Counted from the first letter of the stretch, positions 41,378-49,356 are shown. The stretch: 64,000 nucleotides of DNA from Planomonospora parontospora (GCA_014647935.1 BMQD01000002.1:372001-436000), one strand, 5' to 3'. Translations and numbers: made by a program. Notes: generated by a model not told the origin, from the sequence alone.

Positions 41378-42727
41378 GAAGGCCGAGAGCTGGACGACGT
41401 TCCGGCACTCGTACATCGGGACGATCCCGCCGTAGGCCGTCGCCGAGGAGTCCCCGGTGTCCCACTGGGCGACCGGCTCGGGGTTGAGCCAGTAGGCGTG
41501 CCGGGCACCGGCGCTCAGGCGCCTCAGGGTCTCCAGGGCGGGCGGCTGGTAGTTGGACCGGGCGTCGCCCAGGATCAGCAGCGAGGTCCTCGGCCCGACG
41601 GCGTCGCCGTACCGCTCGGCGAAGCGTTCGAACGCGCGGCCGTAGTCGGTGCGGCCGAACCGCACCATGTCGGCCTCCCGGGCCAGCCGGGTCATGGCCT
41701 CGGCCACGTCGGCGCCGGGGACGAAGAAGCGGGTGATCTCGTCCACGGTGTCCACGAAGCCGAACGCGCGGACCTTGGTGAACTGCTCGCGCAGCGCGTA
41801 GGTCAGCAGCAGCGTGAAGTGGGCGAAGGAGGCGACCGAGTCGCTGACGTCGCAGAGCACGACGAGCTCGGGCTTGTGCGGGCGGCGCGGCTTGAGGTGG
41901 GTGGTCAGCGGGACGCCGCCGGTGGACAGCGAGGCCCGGACCGTGCGGCGGAAGTCCAGGCGGCCGCGGTGCCCCAGCCGGTGCTTGACGGTCAGCCGCG
42001 CGGCCAGGCGGCGGGCGAGCGGGTGCACCTCCCGGCGCAGCCTGGCCAGGTCGGCCTTGGTGGTCCGGAGGAAGTCCACCTGTTCCAGCGGGGGCCGTAC
42101 GGCGGAGCGCGCGATCCGCTCGATCCCCGACTCCTCGGCGATGCGGCGCCGGACGTCGGTGGAGACGGCCTCCTCGAACCGCCGGATGCCGCGGGTGACG
42201 CGCTCGCGGGCGACCTTCTCGGCCAGGCCGCCGCGCTCGGCCCCGGCCAGGACCTCGGCGAGCAGCCGGGCCATCAGGGTCTCGGGGGACAGGGCCCGCA
42301 GCACCGGGTAGGAGAACCAGTTCTGCCGGCCGGGGCTCGCGGGCTGGCGGCCGAACCGCTCGACCATCTCCCGGGCGAACGCGTCCAGCTCCCCGGGCCG
42401 CTCGCCCGCCTCCAACAGCAGCTCGGCCAGCCGGTCCCGCAGCTCGGGGATCCCGGCGGTCCGCGGATCGGGTCCGGAGGCGGGGCGGGAACCGTACAGG
42501 CCGGTGGTGGAGGCGGGGAACCACAGGTCGAACAGGGTGTCGAAGCCGGGCCGGTGCGAGGGCCGCTTGACCAGCGTCGCCGCGTAGGCGGCGCGCAGCG
42601 ACTCCCGCTCGGTCAGGTCGATCACCTGCAGCGCCCGCGCCGCGTCCAGCCCCTCGGCGGGCGACACGGGCAGCCCCGCCTCGCGCAGCGCGTGCACGAA
42701 GCCGACATGCCGGTCCAGCAGGCTCAC
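41360..42727 (-). CDS. VWA-domain (CoxE-like) protein, 455 aa
   Basis: Partner of the MoxR ATPase. A helical N-terminal region of about 260 residues (start V-S-L-L-D-R-H-V-G-F-V-H-A-L) leads to a von Willebrand A domain whose MIDAS reads L-V-V-L-C-D-V-S-D-S-V, followed by G-R-T-D-Y-G for the second metal-contact Thr and S-L-L-I-L-G-D-A-R for the third. This is the CoxE/VWA-containing class that works with MoxR ATPases in metal insertion or complex assembly. GTG 42727 overlaps the MoxR stop codon by 4 bases (GTGA), so the two are translationally coupled. Confidence 0.9.
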   Translation of the reverse strand: MSLLDRHVGFVHALREAGLPVSPAEGLDAARALQVIDLTERESLRAAYAATLVKRPSHRPGFDTLFDLWFPASTTGLYGSRPASGPDPRTAGIPELRDRLAELLLEAGERPGELDAFAREMVERFGRQPASPGRQNWFSYPVLRALSPETLMARLLAEVLAGAERGGLAEKVARERVTRGIRRFEEAVSTDVRRRIAEESGIERIARSAVRPPLEQVDFLRTTKADLARLRREVHPLARRLAARLTVKHRLGHRGRLDFRRTVRASLSTGGVPLTTHLKPRRPHKPELVVLCDVSDSVASFAHFTLLLTYALREQFTKVRAFGFVDTVDEITRFFVPGADVAEAMTRLAREADMVRFGRTDYGRAFERFAERYGDAVGPRTSLLILGDARSNYQPPALETLRRLSAGARHAYWLNPEPVAQWDTGDSSATAYGGIVPMYECRNVVQLSAFIEELA

Positions 42728-43575
42728 AGGCCGAGCTCCTTGCGGGCCCGCTGCTGGTCGGAGGCGTGCTTGAGGACCACGCCGAGGGTCGCGCCGGTCG
42801 TCTCCTCGTCCAGCTCGGTCCGGCCCAGCGCGAGCAGGGTGTTGGCCCAGTCGATCGTCTCGGCGATCGAAGGGGACTTCTTCAGCTCCAGGGTGCGCAG
42901 CGTGGCGACCGTGCGGGCGAGCTGCTCGGCCAGGCCCGCCTCGATCGCGGGCACCTGGGCCAGCACGATGTCCCGCTCGCGCTCCGGCGACGGGTACTCC
43001 AGGTGCAGGTAGAGGCAGCGCCGCTTGAGCGCCTCCGACAGCTCGCGGGTCGCGTTGGAGGTCAGCACGACGTACGGCCTGCGCACGGCGGTGATCGTGC
43101 CCAGCTCGGGGATGGTGACCTGGAAGTCGGAGAGGATCTCCAGCAGCAGCCCCTCGACCTCGACGTCGGCCTTGTCCGTCTCGTCGATCAGCAGGACCGT
43201 GGGGGTCTCGGAGCGGATGGCCGCCAGCAGCGGCCGCTCCAGCAGGAACTCCTCGGTGAAGATGTCGTCGTGGGTGGTGTCCCAGTCCTGGCCGCCCGCG
43301 GCCTGGATGCGCAGGAGCTGCTTCTTGTAGTTCCACTCGTACAGGGCGCGGGCCTCGTCCAGGCCCTCGTAGCACTGGAGGCGGACGAGCCGCGCCCCGG
43401 TGACGGCGGCGACGGCCTTGGCCAGCTGGGTCTTGCCCACGCCCGCGGGTCCCTCGGCGAGCAGGGGCTTGCCGAGCGCGGCGGCGAGGAAGACCGAGGT
43501 CGCGATGGCGTCGTCGGGGAGGTAGTCGACGGCGGCGAGGCGCTCACGGACGTCGGCGGGCGAGGCGAACCACAT
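42724..43575 (-). CDS. MoxR-family AAA ATPase, 283 aa
   Basis: Chaperone-like AAA+ ATPase. Walker A is E-G-P-A-G-V-G-K-T at 41-49, Walker B V-L-L-I-D-E-T-D-K-A-D near 128-138 with the MoxR-type E-T-D, and sensor 1 is V-L-T-S-N-A-T near 170-176. MoxR proteins act with VWA partners such as the one encoded directly downstream to insert cofactors or assemble enzymes. ATG 43575 is the start, and its upstream region also serves the oppositely oriented tRNA-Lys gene. No CoxLMS-type target genes are nearby, so the client is unknown. Confidence 0.92.
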   Translation of the reverse strand: MWFASPADVRERLAAVDYLPDDAIATSVFLAAALGKPLLAEGPAGVGKTQLAKAVAAVTGARLVRLQCYEGLDEARALYEWNYKKQLLRIQAAGGQDWDTTHDDIFTEEFLLERPLLAAIRSETPTVLLIDETDKADVEVEGLLLEILSDFQVTIPELGTITAVRRPYVVLTSNATRELSEALKRRCLYLHLEYPSPERERDIVLAQVPAIEAGLAEQLARTVATLRTLELKKSPSIAETIDWANTLLALGRTELDEETTGATLGVVLKHASDQQRARKELGL

Positions 43576-43675
43576 GTGTGCTCCCGGGCAGAACCGAATG
43601 TTGTTCTAGCCTAGCGGGTCGAACCCGTCGATTTCGAAGCACGCCCGCGGATGCGCTACTCTTCAAGTGCTTCAC

Positions 43676-43752
43676 GCGCCGCTAGCTCAGTTGGTTAGAG
43701 CAGCTGACTCTTAATCAGCGGGTCCGGGGTTCGAGTCCCTGGCGGCGCACCA
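43676..43752 (+). tRNA. tRNA-Lys (anticodon CTT)
   Basis: 77 bases including an encoded CCA. Acceptor stem GCGCCGC/GCGGCGC, D-loop with A-G-C-T-C-A-G-T-T-G-G-T, anticodon loop CTCTTAA with CTT at 43710-43712, and T-arm GGTTCGAGTCC. Followed by a strong terminator. Confidence 0.97.
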
Positions 43753-43778
43753 TCCCGCCGGTCCGCCGGCGGATCCGG

Positions 43779-43807
43779 AATCGGCCCGCCTGATCGGCGG
43801 GCCGATT
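43779..43807 (+). terminator. terminator after tRNA-Lys
   Basis: AATCGGCCCGCC-TGATC-GGCGGGCCGATT, perfect 12-base arms followed by TCGTTT, 26 bases after the tRNA. Confidence 0.9.
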
Positions 43808-43996
43808 TCGTTTGCGCGGGTCTTCCTCGTCTTCTCCCGGCTCGTCGTCCGGGCTCCGTGAGGACTCATGTGCCTGGACCTTCCGGTGACTCATGCGTCC
43901 GGGTCGGGGTGGAGGCACGCCGGCGTGCGGGCCTCCGTCGTCGTCGGTGGGCGTGTCCCGGACGCGTCGGCGGACGCGTCACCGGACCCGCCGCCG

Positions 43997-44049
43997 GGTG
44001 TCGGTGGACTCCCGGTGGGTGTCGGTGGACGGTGGTGTCGGTGGACTCA
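43997..44049 (-). repeat. GGTGTCGGTGGAC repeats at the 3' end of the Tudor-domain gene
   Basis: Three copies of GGTGTCGGTGGAC lie at about 43997, 44019 and 44034. The last continues into the stop codon (TCA, 44047-44049) and the first into CTCCC. The remainder of 43808-44046 has no gene. Confidence 0.65.
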
Positions 44050-44277
44050 GAGCCGGGTCATCTTGGCGAACGGCGTGGTGATCCGCCGCTGCTCGGGGCC
44101 GAAGTCGACGAGCACGGCGAGCTCGTCCTCGACTCCGATGACCACGCCGAGGCCGTACTTGTCGTGGCTCACGCGGTCGTTCAGGGCGTACTGCTCGACG
44201 GGGGGCGGCGGCACGATGGTGCGGTTGAAGGGACTGCCAGGCAGGATGCGCCGGGTCGCGGCGTGGGACGATTTCAT
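44047..44277 (-). CDS. free-standing PcrA/UvrD C-terminal Tudor-like domain protein, 76 aa
   Basis: The C-terminal half reads L-N-D-R-V-S-H-D-K-Y-G-L-G-V-V-I-G-V-E-D, then L-A-V-L-V-D-F-G-P-E-Q-R-R-I, closely like the Tudor-like module at the C-terminus of PcrA/UvrD helicases, which contacts RNA polymerase in that family. Here it is alone behind a 30-residue basic N-terminus. RNA polymerase or nucleic-acid binding is inferred. ATG 44277 has a GGGAAAG site. The gene stands between the tRNA-Lys terminator and a broken acyl-CoA synthetase. Confidence 0.8.
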   Translation of the reverse strand: MKSSHAATRRILPGSPFNRTIVPPPPVEQYALNDRVSHDKYGLGVVIGVEDELAVLVDFGPEQRRITTPFAKMTRL

Positions 44278-44522
44278 CTTTCCCAGTATGCGCCCATTGG
44301 GGGTAAGCATGGGACGTTTCCCCCGGTGAATCGCGCCGGGACATCTGTTCGTGATGCTCACGGCCGCGAAGAATCCGGTATGGTACCCGCCCCCGGAGGG
44401 CGGAAGCCGTACCGGCGAGGGACGCCGGGAGCGGCATTCCCGGCCCGACAGAGGTCCAACTGCTCCCCATTCCGGGTCCGCGGTCCCTGACTCCGGAGCC
44501 GGGGGCGGAGCAAGCTGGAGAT

Positions 44523-45988
44523 ATGCAGCGTTCCTCTGGGGTGGGTGAGTGGCGGACGCCGCCGGTGGTCTCCGGCGAGGACGCCCGGGACGCGGGCACG
44601 GCGCTGGACGACGTCTTCGCGCAGGCGTCCCGGTGGCCGGACCGCGCCGCGGTGAGCCGCAAGGCGGCCGGAGTCTGGACGCCGAGGTCGAGTCGCGCCG
44701 CCGGGAGCTGACCGCCGGGGACCTCGCCACGATCGTCTACACCTCGGGCACCACCGGTCCCGCGAAGGGCTGCATGATCACCCATGCGAACCTGGCGGCG
44801 GAGGTGCGGAACGTGACGCGCGTCGAGGGCGTCGGCGAACTGGTCCTGCACGAGAACGCCTCGGGCCTGCTGTTCCTGCCGCTGGCCCACGTCTTCGCGC
44901 GCGCCGTCCAGCTGGCCGCCCTGCACCGGGGCGTACTCGTCGGATACAGCCCCGACATGAAGGACGTCCCGGCCGAACTGCGGGCCTTCCGGCACACCCT
45001 CATGCTCATCGTGCCCCGGGTGCTGGAGAAGGCCTACAACGCCGCGCTGCTCAAGGCCGAGAGCGAGGGGCACGGGAAGCTGTTCGCGATGGCCGCCGAC
45101 ACCGCCGTGGCCTACAGCCGAGCGCTCGGCCGAGGCGGTCCGGGCCCGCTCCTGCGGCTCCGGCGGGCGGTGTTCGACCGGCTGGTGTACGCCAAGCTGC
45201 GCGCCGCCATGGGCGGCCGGGCGCGGCACGCCGTCAGCGGCGCCGCCCCCCTCGGCGTCCGGCTGGGCCATTTCATGCGCGGTGCGGGGATCACCGTGGT
45301 GGAGGGCTGGGGGCTGACCGAGAGCACGTCCGGGCACACGCTCAACCCGCCCGCCCGGCCGCGCATGGGCACCGTGGGCCCGCCGCTGCCCGGCTACGCC
45401 GTACGGGTGGCGCCCGACGGGGAGCTCCTGCTCAAGGGACCGAACGTGTTCCGAGGGCACTGGCGCAACCCGGAGGCCACCGCTGAGGCGTTCGACGCCG
45501 ACGGCTGGCTGCGCACCGGCGACCTCGGCGAGCTGGACGCCGACGGGTTCATACGCGTCACCGGCCGCAAGAAGGAGATCATCGTCACCGCCTCCGGCAA
45601 GAACGTCGCCCCGGCGGTCATCGAGGACCGCCTGCGCGCCCACTGGCTCGTCGACCAGTGCGTCGTCGTGGGGGAGGGCCGGCCGTACGTGGGCGCTCTG
45701 GTCACGGTGGATCCGGAGTCCTTCCCGCGCTGGAAGCACGACCACGGCAAACCGCCGGAGGCGGAGCTCTCCGAGCTGCGTGACGACCCCGACCTGCTGC
45801 GCACGATCCAGGAGGCCGTCGACGTGGCCAACCGGGCGGTGTCGCGGGCCGAGGCGGTCAAGCGCTTCCGCCTCCTGGAGGGCGTCTTCACCGTCGGCAG
45901 GGAGCTCACCCCCACGCAGAAGGTCCGGCGCCACTACGTGCTGGACCGGTACGCCCACGAGGCCGACGCCCTCTACGGCACGGCCTGA
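44523..45988 (+). pseudogene. long-chain acyl-CoA synthetase broken by an internal deletion
   Basis: ATG 44523 (behind GGAGAT) opens about 53 codons that match the start of FAA1-type synthetases: L-D-D-V-F-A-Q-A-S-R-W-P-D-R-A-A-V-S-R-K, ending at A-A-G-V-W-T near 44682. The sequence then jumps in another frame to D-A-E-V-E-S-R-R-R-E-L-T and the AMP motif I-V-Y-T-S-G-T-T-G-P-A-K-G, and continues intact to TGA 45988 with G-W-G-L-T-E-S and T-G-R-K-K-E-I. About 120 residues between these parts are missing and the frame is shifted. A full enzyme would be about 600 residues. A later start producing a truncated enzyme is possible but would lack the N-terminal domain. Confidence 0.8.
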
Positions 45989-45996
45989 CCCGCCGT

Positions 45997-46479
45997 TCAG
46001 GCGGGCGGGCGGACCCTGCGGTTGCGGACGGCGTCATCGCGGTCGAGGTGGGACAGGACGGCCGCGAGCAGCGCGCGGGTCTCGGCGATCCGGTCCGCGC
46101 CGAACCGCTCCGCCAGCTCGGCGTCCAGCGCGGCGCGGTGGGCGCGGGCCGCCTCGACGGCGGCCGCGCCGTGCGGCGTCAGGCGGAGGAGGCGGGTGCG
46201 GGCGTCGCCGGGGGCCGGCTCGCGGGTGAGCAGACCGCGGCGCTCCATGTCGGTGACGGCCTTGGACGCCGCCTGCTGGGTGACGCCCATGCACCGGGCC
46301 AGGGCGGTGACGGACAGCGGTTCGCGCAGGAGGTGCTGGATGACCACGCCGTCGTTGAAGCGCAGGTCGCTGAAGCCGGCGTCGGTCAAGCGGCGTTGCA
46401 CCTCGTCCGTCATGGCCCAGCCGGCGAACAGGGTCACCAGAGACAGATCGAGGTTCTTCGCACTAGGATGCACAGCCAT
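45997..46479 (-). CDS. MarR-family regulator, 160 aa
   Basis: Winged-helix regulator: recognition region L-S-V-T-A-L-A-R-C-M-G-V-T-Q-Q-A-A-S-K-A-V then wing R-R-G-L-L-T-R-E-P-A-P-G-D-A-R-T-R-L-L, with dimer helices on both sides. Typical MarR length. ATG 46479 lies within a 30-base inverted repeat and overlaps the start codon of the divergent PPOX gene (the shared CCATGG). No room is left for a leader, so both transcripts are probably leaderless and controlled by MarR bound across both start codons. Confidence 0.87.
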   Translation of the reverse strand: MAVHPSAKNLDLSLVTLFAGWAMTDEVQRRLTDAGFSDLRFNDGVVIQHLLREPLSVTALARCMGVTQQAASKAVTDMERRGLLTREPAPGDARTRLLRLTPHGAAAVEAARAHRAALDAELAERFGADRIAETRALLAAVLSHLDRDDAVRNRRVRPPA

Positions 46480-46493
46480 GGTTGTGCATCCTA
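46464..46493. promoter_or_regulatory. 11-base inverted repeat over both start codons of the MarR/PPOX pair
   Basis: TAGGATGCACA-N8-TGTGCATCCTA, perfect. The 8-base centre GCCATGGT contains both ATG codons. Most likely the MarR operator. Confidence 0.85.
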
Positions 46494-46942
46494 TCGTCCC
46501 GCCCGCCGGACTCCTCGACGAGTTCGTGAGGATCGCGCACCGCATCGTGTGGTGCACGCTGGCCACCGTGGACAGCCGCGGCCGGCCGCGCTCGCGTGTC
46601 ATGCACCCGTACTGGGAGCGGACCGGCGAAGGCGTCGTCGGATGGGCGTTCACCCGGCCCACCCCGCTCAAGGTGGCGCACCTGTCGCGCCATCCGTACG
46701 TGTCGTGCTCGTACTGGGACCCGGCCCAGGAGGTGGCGGTGGCCGAGTGCGACGCGGCCTTCGCCGGCGACGAGGAGACGCGGAAGAAGGTGTGGGACCT
46801 GTTCGCGAGCGCCGACGAGCCGCTCGGTTACGACCCGCGCATCCTGGGCGGGCAGGACCACCGGGACGAACGCATCACCGTGCTCAAGATGACGCCCTGG
46901 CGGCTCGGCACGCTCAAGGAATCGTGGCAACGTCCCGCCTGA
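46478..46942 (+). CDS. PPOX-class flavin/F420-type protein, 154 aa
   Basis: Pyridoxamine-phosphate-oxidase-like split beta-barrel protein that would bind FMN, F420 or heme. Typical features: W-C-T-L-A-T-V-D-S-R-G-R-P-R-S-R-V near 25-41, then P-Y-V-S-C-S-Y-W-D-P and V-L-K-M-T-P-W-R-L near the end. It has no paired domain. ATG 46478 overlaps the MarR start on the other strand; a GTG at 46484 is possible. Probably a MarR-controlled oxidoreductase for a toxic or redox-active compound. Confidence 0.82.
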   Translation: MVVHPIVPPAGLLDEFVRIAHRIVWCTLATVDSRGRPRSRVMHPYWERTGEGVVGWAFTRPTPLKVAHLSRHPYVSCSYWDPAQEVAVAECDAAFAGDEETRKKVWDLFASADEPLGYDPRILGGQDHRDERITVLKMTPWRLGTLKESWQRPA

Positions 46943-46959
46943 CCGGTCATGACGCGGCC

Positions 46960-47211
46960 ATGGCCTTCCGCCGTGCGGCTCGGCTCACCGACCGCGCCGG
47001 TGGCGGGCCGTACGGCGGGCCCGGCCTCTGGAGCGTGGTGGAGGGGGAGGCCGTTCCCACTCGATGGGATCCGCTTCTGATCTGCTTCTCACCTGTGAAC
47101 CGCGACCCGGCCACAGAGAACGCGCTGGAATGTCTCCAGTGGGTCCGCGGAGAGGTCACCGCCCGAAGCGATCGCCACGGTGTGGCCCGGATCCTGGAAG
47201 CCGTCAGGTGA
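46960..47211 (+). CDS. hypothetical protein, 83 aa
   Basis: Short open frame from ATG 46960 to 47211, in the same direction as the PPOX gene. The C-terminal half looks protein-like (W-D-P-L-L-I-C-F-S-P-V-N-R, then L-E-C-L-Q-W-V-R-G-E-V), but the N-terminus is Arg/Gly-rich and no family is recognised. There is no good ribosome binding site, and the 3' end overlaps the convergent WXG100-like gene by 8 bases. It may be a remnant. Confidence 0.35.
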   Translation: MAFRRAARLTDRAGGGPYGGPGLWSVVEGEAVPTRWDPLLICFSPVNRDPATENALECLQWVRGEVTARSDRHGVARILEAVR

Positions 47212-47473
47212 GGGGGTCGAACTCGCCGGACTTGACGCCGCCCTCGTTGAGCTTCCGGATCAGCTCCGCCCGCTCGCGGAGCTTGGAGGCCCCGGTCCTG
47301 CCTCGGTCGGCGATCCGGATGATCTCCCTGGGTGCGTCGGTGCCGATGCCGTACCGGTGGAGTTTCCCGCCGAGCTCCTCACCGAGCACGGTCAGCCGGT
47401 CGGCCCCGTCGCGCAGGGCGGCGGCCTGCTCCAGCCGCTCGGGGTCGATCCCGTTTAACCCGGCGGATGTCAC
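47204..47473 (-). CDS. small helical protein, possibly WXG100-like, 89 aa
   Basis: Predicted all-helical: I-D-P-E-R-L-E-Q-A-A-A-L-R-D-G-A-D-R-L near the start and S-K-L-R-E-R-A-E-L-I-R-K-L at the end, with a central G-I-G-T-D. Length and helical-hairpin look resemble WXG100/ESX-type proteins, but no W-x-G motif is present. GTG 47473 has GGGGAGGGGCC upstream. No ESX genes are near. Function unknown. Confidence 0.55.
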   Translation of the reverse strand: MTSAGLNGIDPERLEQAAALRDGADRLTVLGEELGGKLHRYGIGTDAPREIIRIADRGRTGASKLRERAELIRKLNEGGVKSGEFDPLT

Positions 47474-47769
47474 GGCCCCTCCCCGATCGTGGCCGCGATG
47501 CCCGTCCTCTCCAGAGCCCCGAGCCGCGAGAAAAGGTCAAATATCACCCTGGATGCCCCTGATTCGAGCCGACAAGACTCCATTTCTCATTACCGGATGC
47601 CCGAGATTACCGCTGCCGCCTTGGCCTTTCGGGTGATTCCCACTCGGCACAGGCCGATCGAGTCGACCTGACGGGCGACGCCTGGGACGCCGTCGTCGAC
47701 GGGGCCATCGATACGGAGGATATGGGACTACACTTTACAGAAGTGTAGTCCCATATCCATGGAGTGCTG
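47474..47769. other. 296-base gap before the DUF234-type gene; possible coding relic
   Basis: The open frame 47565-47747 (no start codon) ends D-R-V-D-L-T-G-D-A-W-D-A-V-V-D-G-A-I-D and looks like the tail of a protein; its stop lies in the palindrome at 47718-47758. No whole gene seen. Confidence 0.4.
47718..47758. promoter_or_regulatory. 41-base perfect palindrome before the ATPase/nuclease gene
   Basis: Arms of 18 bases (GGATATGGGACTACACTT and complement) around a 5-base loop TACAG, ending 5 bases before GTG 47764 and 11 before GTG 47770. AT-rich for this genome. As RNA it would be a strong leader hairpin; as DNA a large symmetrical binding site. Confidence 0.9.
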
Positions 47770-49245
47770 GTGGACAAGCCTGCCATGATGTTCGACCGTG
47801 ACCACGAGTGGGCCGCGCTGGCGCGGTTCGTCACCGATCCGCAGCCGGGTGCGACCCTGGGCGTGGTCTCCGGGCGCCGCCGCCAAGGCAAGACCTTCCT
47901 GCTGGACGCGGTGTGCACGGCCGCCGGAGGCTTCTATTTCGGTGCGACCGAGGCCACGGACTCCGAGTCGCTGCGGAGGATCAGCGCCGCGCTCACCGCC
48001 TACGGCTCGCCGCCCACGCCGTACCACTTCACGGACTGGTTCGAGGTGGTGGACGCGCTGCTCGCGCTCGGACGCGACCGCCCGGTGCCGGTGGTCATCG
48101 ACGAGTTCCCCTACCTCGCCAAGGCCAACGCCGAGCTGCCCTCGATCATCCAGCAGGCCTTCCGCCCGCTGCGCCGGGAGCGCTCCGAGTCGCGGACGCG
48201 GCTGCTGCTCTGCGGATCCGCGCTCTCCCTCATGGGGAAGCTGCTCGCCGGAAACGCCCCGCTGCGCGGCCGGGCCGGTCTCGAACTGGTCGTGCGCACG
48301 CTGGACCACCGGCTCGCCGCCCGGTTCTGGGAGATCACCGACCCGCACCTGGCGCTGCGGGTGAACGCGATCGTCGGCGGCACGCCCGCCTACCGCAAGG
48401 AGTTCGCCCGGGGAGACAGTCCGAGTGGGCCGGAGGACTTCGACGACTGGGTGGTCCGCACCGTGCTGAGCCCGGAGAGCCCCCTGTTCCGCGAGGCGAG
48501 ATACCTGCTGGCGGAGGAGCCGGACCTGCGGGACACCACCCTGTACCATTCGGTGCTCGCGGCGGTGGCCGAGGGCAACGCCACCCGCAGCGGCATGGCC
48601 GGATATCTGGAGCGGAAGGCCGCGGACATCGCGCATCCGATCAACGTCCTGGAGGACGCCGGGCTGCTCCACCGCGACGCGGACGTCTTCCGGGACAACC
48701 GCCCCGCCTACCGGATCGCCGAGCCCCTGGTCGGCTTCTACCACGCCGTCATGCGGCCGGTCTGGGACCAGCTGGAACGCCCCGGCTCGGCCGGACGGAT
48801 CTGGCAGGCCAGCCGTCGCCGCTTCGCGAGCAACATCCTGGGGCCGCACTTCGAGCAGGTCTGCCGGGACTGGGCGTCGCACCACGCCGACCCCGACCTC
48901 CTGGGCGGCCTGCCCGCGCGGGTCGGGCACGGCGTCGTCAACGACGCGGCCCGCCGTACCGGTCACGAGGTCGACGTCGCGGTGGTCGGCATCGGTGACG
49001 GGCGGAAGGCGCCGCTGCTGCTGATCGGCGAGGCGAAGTGGAACGACGTCATGGGGATGGGGCACCTGGACCGGCTGAGGCACGTCCGCTCCCTCGTCGC
49101 CTGCGGGGGCCGCTACGACACGGCCCCGACCCGGCTCGCCTGCTTCAGCGGCGCGGGATTCACCGACGAGCTGCGGGCCCTCGCTGCCCGGAGCGACTCC
49201 GACGTCCTGCTCGTGGACCTGGCGGAGCTCTACGGGGAACCGTGA
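47770..49245 (+). CDS. DUF234-type ATPase with PD-(D/E)XK-like C-terminal domain, 491 aa
   Basis: Member of the archaeal-type ATPase/DUF234 group. AAA core: Walker A G-R-R-R-Q-G-K-T at 35-42, Walker B P-V-V-I-D-E-F-P-Y near 108-116 and sensor L-L-L-C-G-S-A-L-S. A winged-helix segment follows (G-M-A-G-Y-L-E-R-K-A). The C-terminal domain has H-E-V-D-V-A-V-V-G then L-L-L-I-G-E-A-K-W, the layout of a PD-(D/E)XK nuclease (Asp ... E-A-K). GTG 47770 with GGAG before it is preferred over GTG 47764. Function is unknown in bacteria; a defence, mobile-element or regulatory nuclease role is inference. A 41-base palindrome precedes it. Confidence 0.85.
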   Translation: MDKPAMMFDRDHEWAALARFVTDPQPGATLGVVSGRRRQGKTFLLDAVCTAAGGFYFGATEATDSESLRRISAALTAYGSPPTPYHFTDWFEVVDALLALGRDRPVPVVIDEFPYLAKANAELPSIIQQAFRPLRRERSESRTRLLLCGSALSLMGKLLAGNAPLRGRAGLELVVRTLDHRLAARFWEITDPHLALRVNAIVGGTPAYRKEFARGDSPSGPEDFDDWVVRTVLSPESPLFREARYLLAEEPDLRDTTLYHSVLAAVAEGNATRSGMAGYLERKAADIAHPINVLEDAGLLHRDADVFRDNRPAYRIAEPLVGFYHAVMRPVWDQLERPGSAGRIWQASRRRFASNILGPHFEQVCRDWASHHADPDLLGGLPARVGHGVVNDAARRTGHEVDVAVVGIGDGRKAPLLLIGEAKWNDVMGMGHLDRLRHVRSLVACGGRYDTAPTRLACFSGAGFTDELRALAARSDSDVLLVDLAELYGEP

Positions 49246-49322
49246 CCGCGCCGTCGGGGACGCCGTCCGGGACGCTCCGCCCGCCGGCCGCCCGGTGAAG
49301 CCGGGGCCTCGCCGGGGGTGTG

Positions 49323-49349
49323 AGCCGTACCGGTGACACCGGTACGGCT
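49323..49349. terminator. hairpin between convergent genes
   Basis: AGCCGTACCGGTG-A-CACCGGTACGGCT, perfect 13-base arms, between stop codons at 49245 and 49357. Confidence 0.85.
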
Positions 49350-49356
49350 GTTCCCG

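Noticed and set aside
44047-44277. CarD/CdnL regulator
   Set aside because: The D-R-V-S-H-D-K-Y-G-L-G-V-V pattern is closer to the PcrA/UvrD C-terminal Tudor module; no CarD helical domain.
43858-44490. Plus-strand 210-codon open frame opposite the Tudor-domain gene
   Set aside because: Low-complexity start and antisense to a recognisable gene; no start signal.
47204-47473. Type VII secretion (ESX) effector
   Set aside because: Size and helices fit, but no W-x-G motif and no ESX machinery nearby; left as helical hypothetical.
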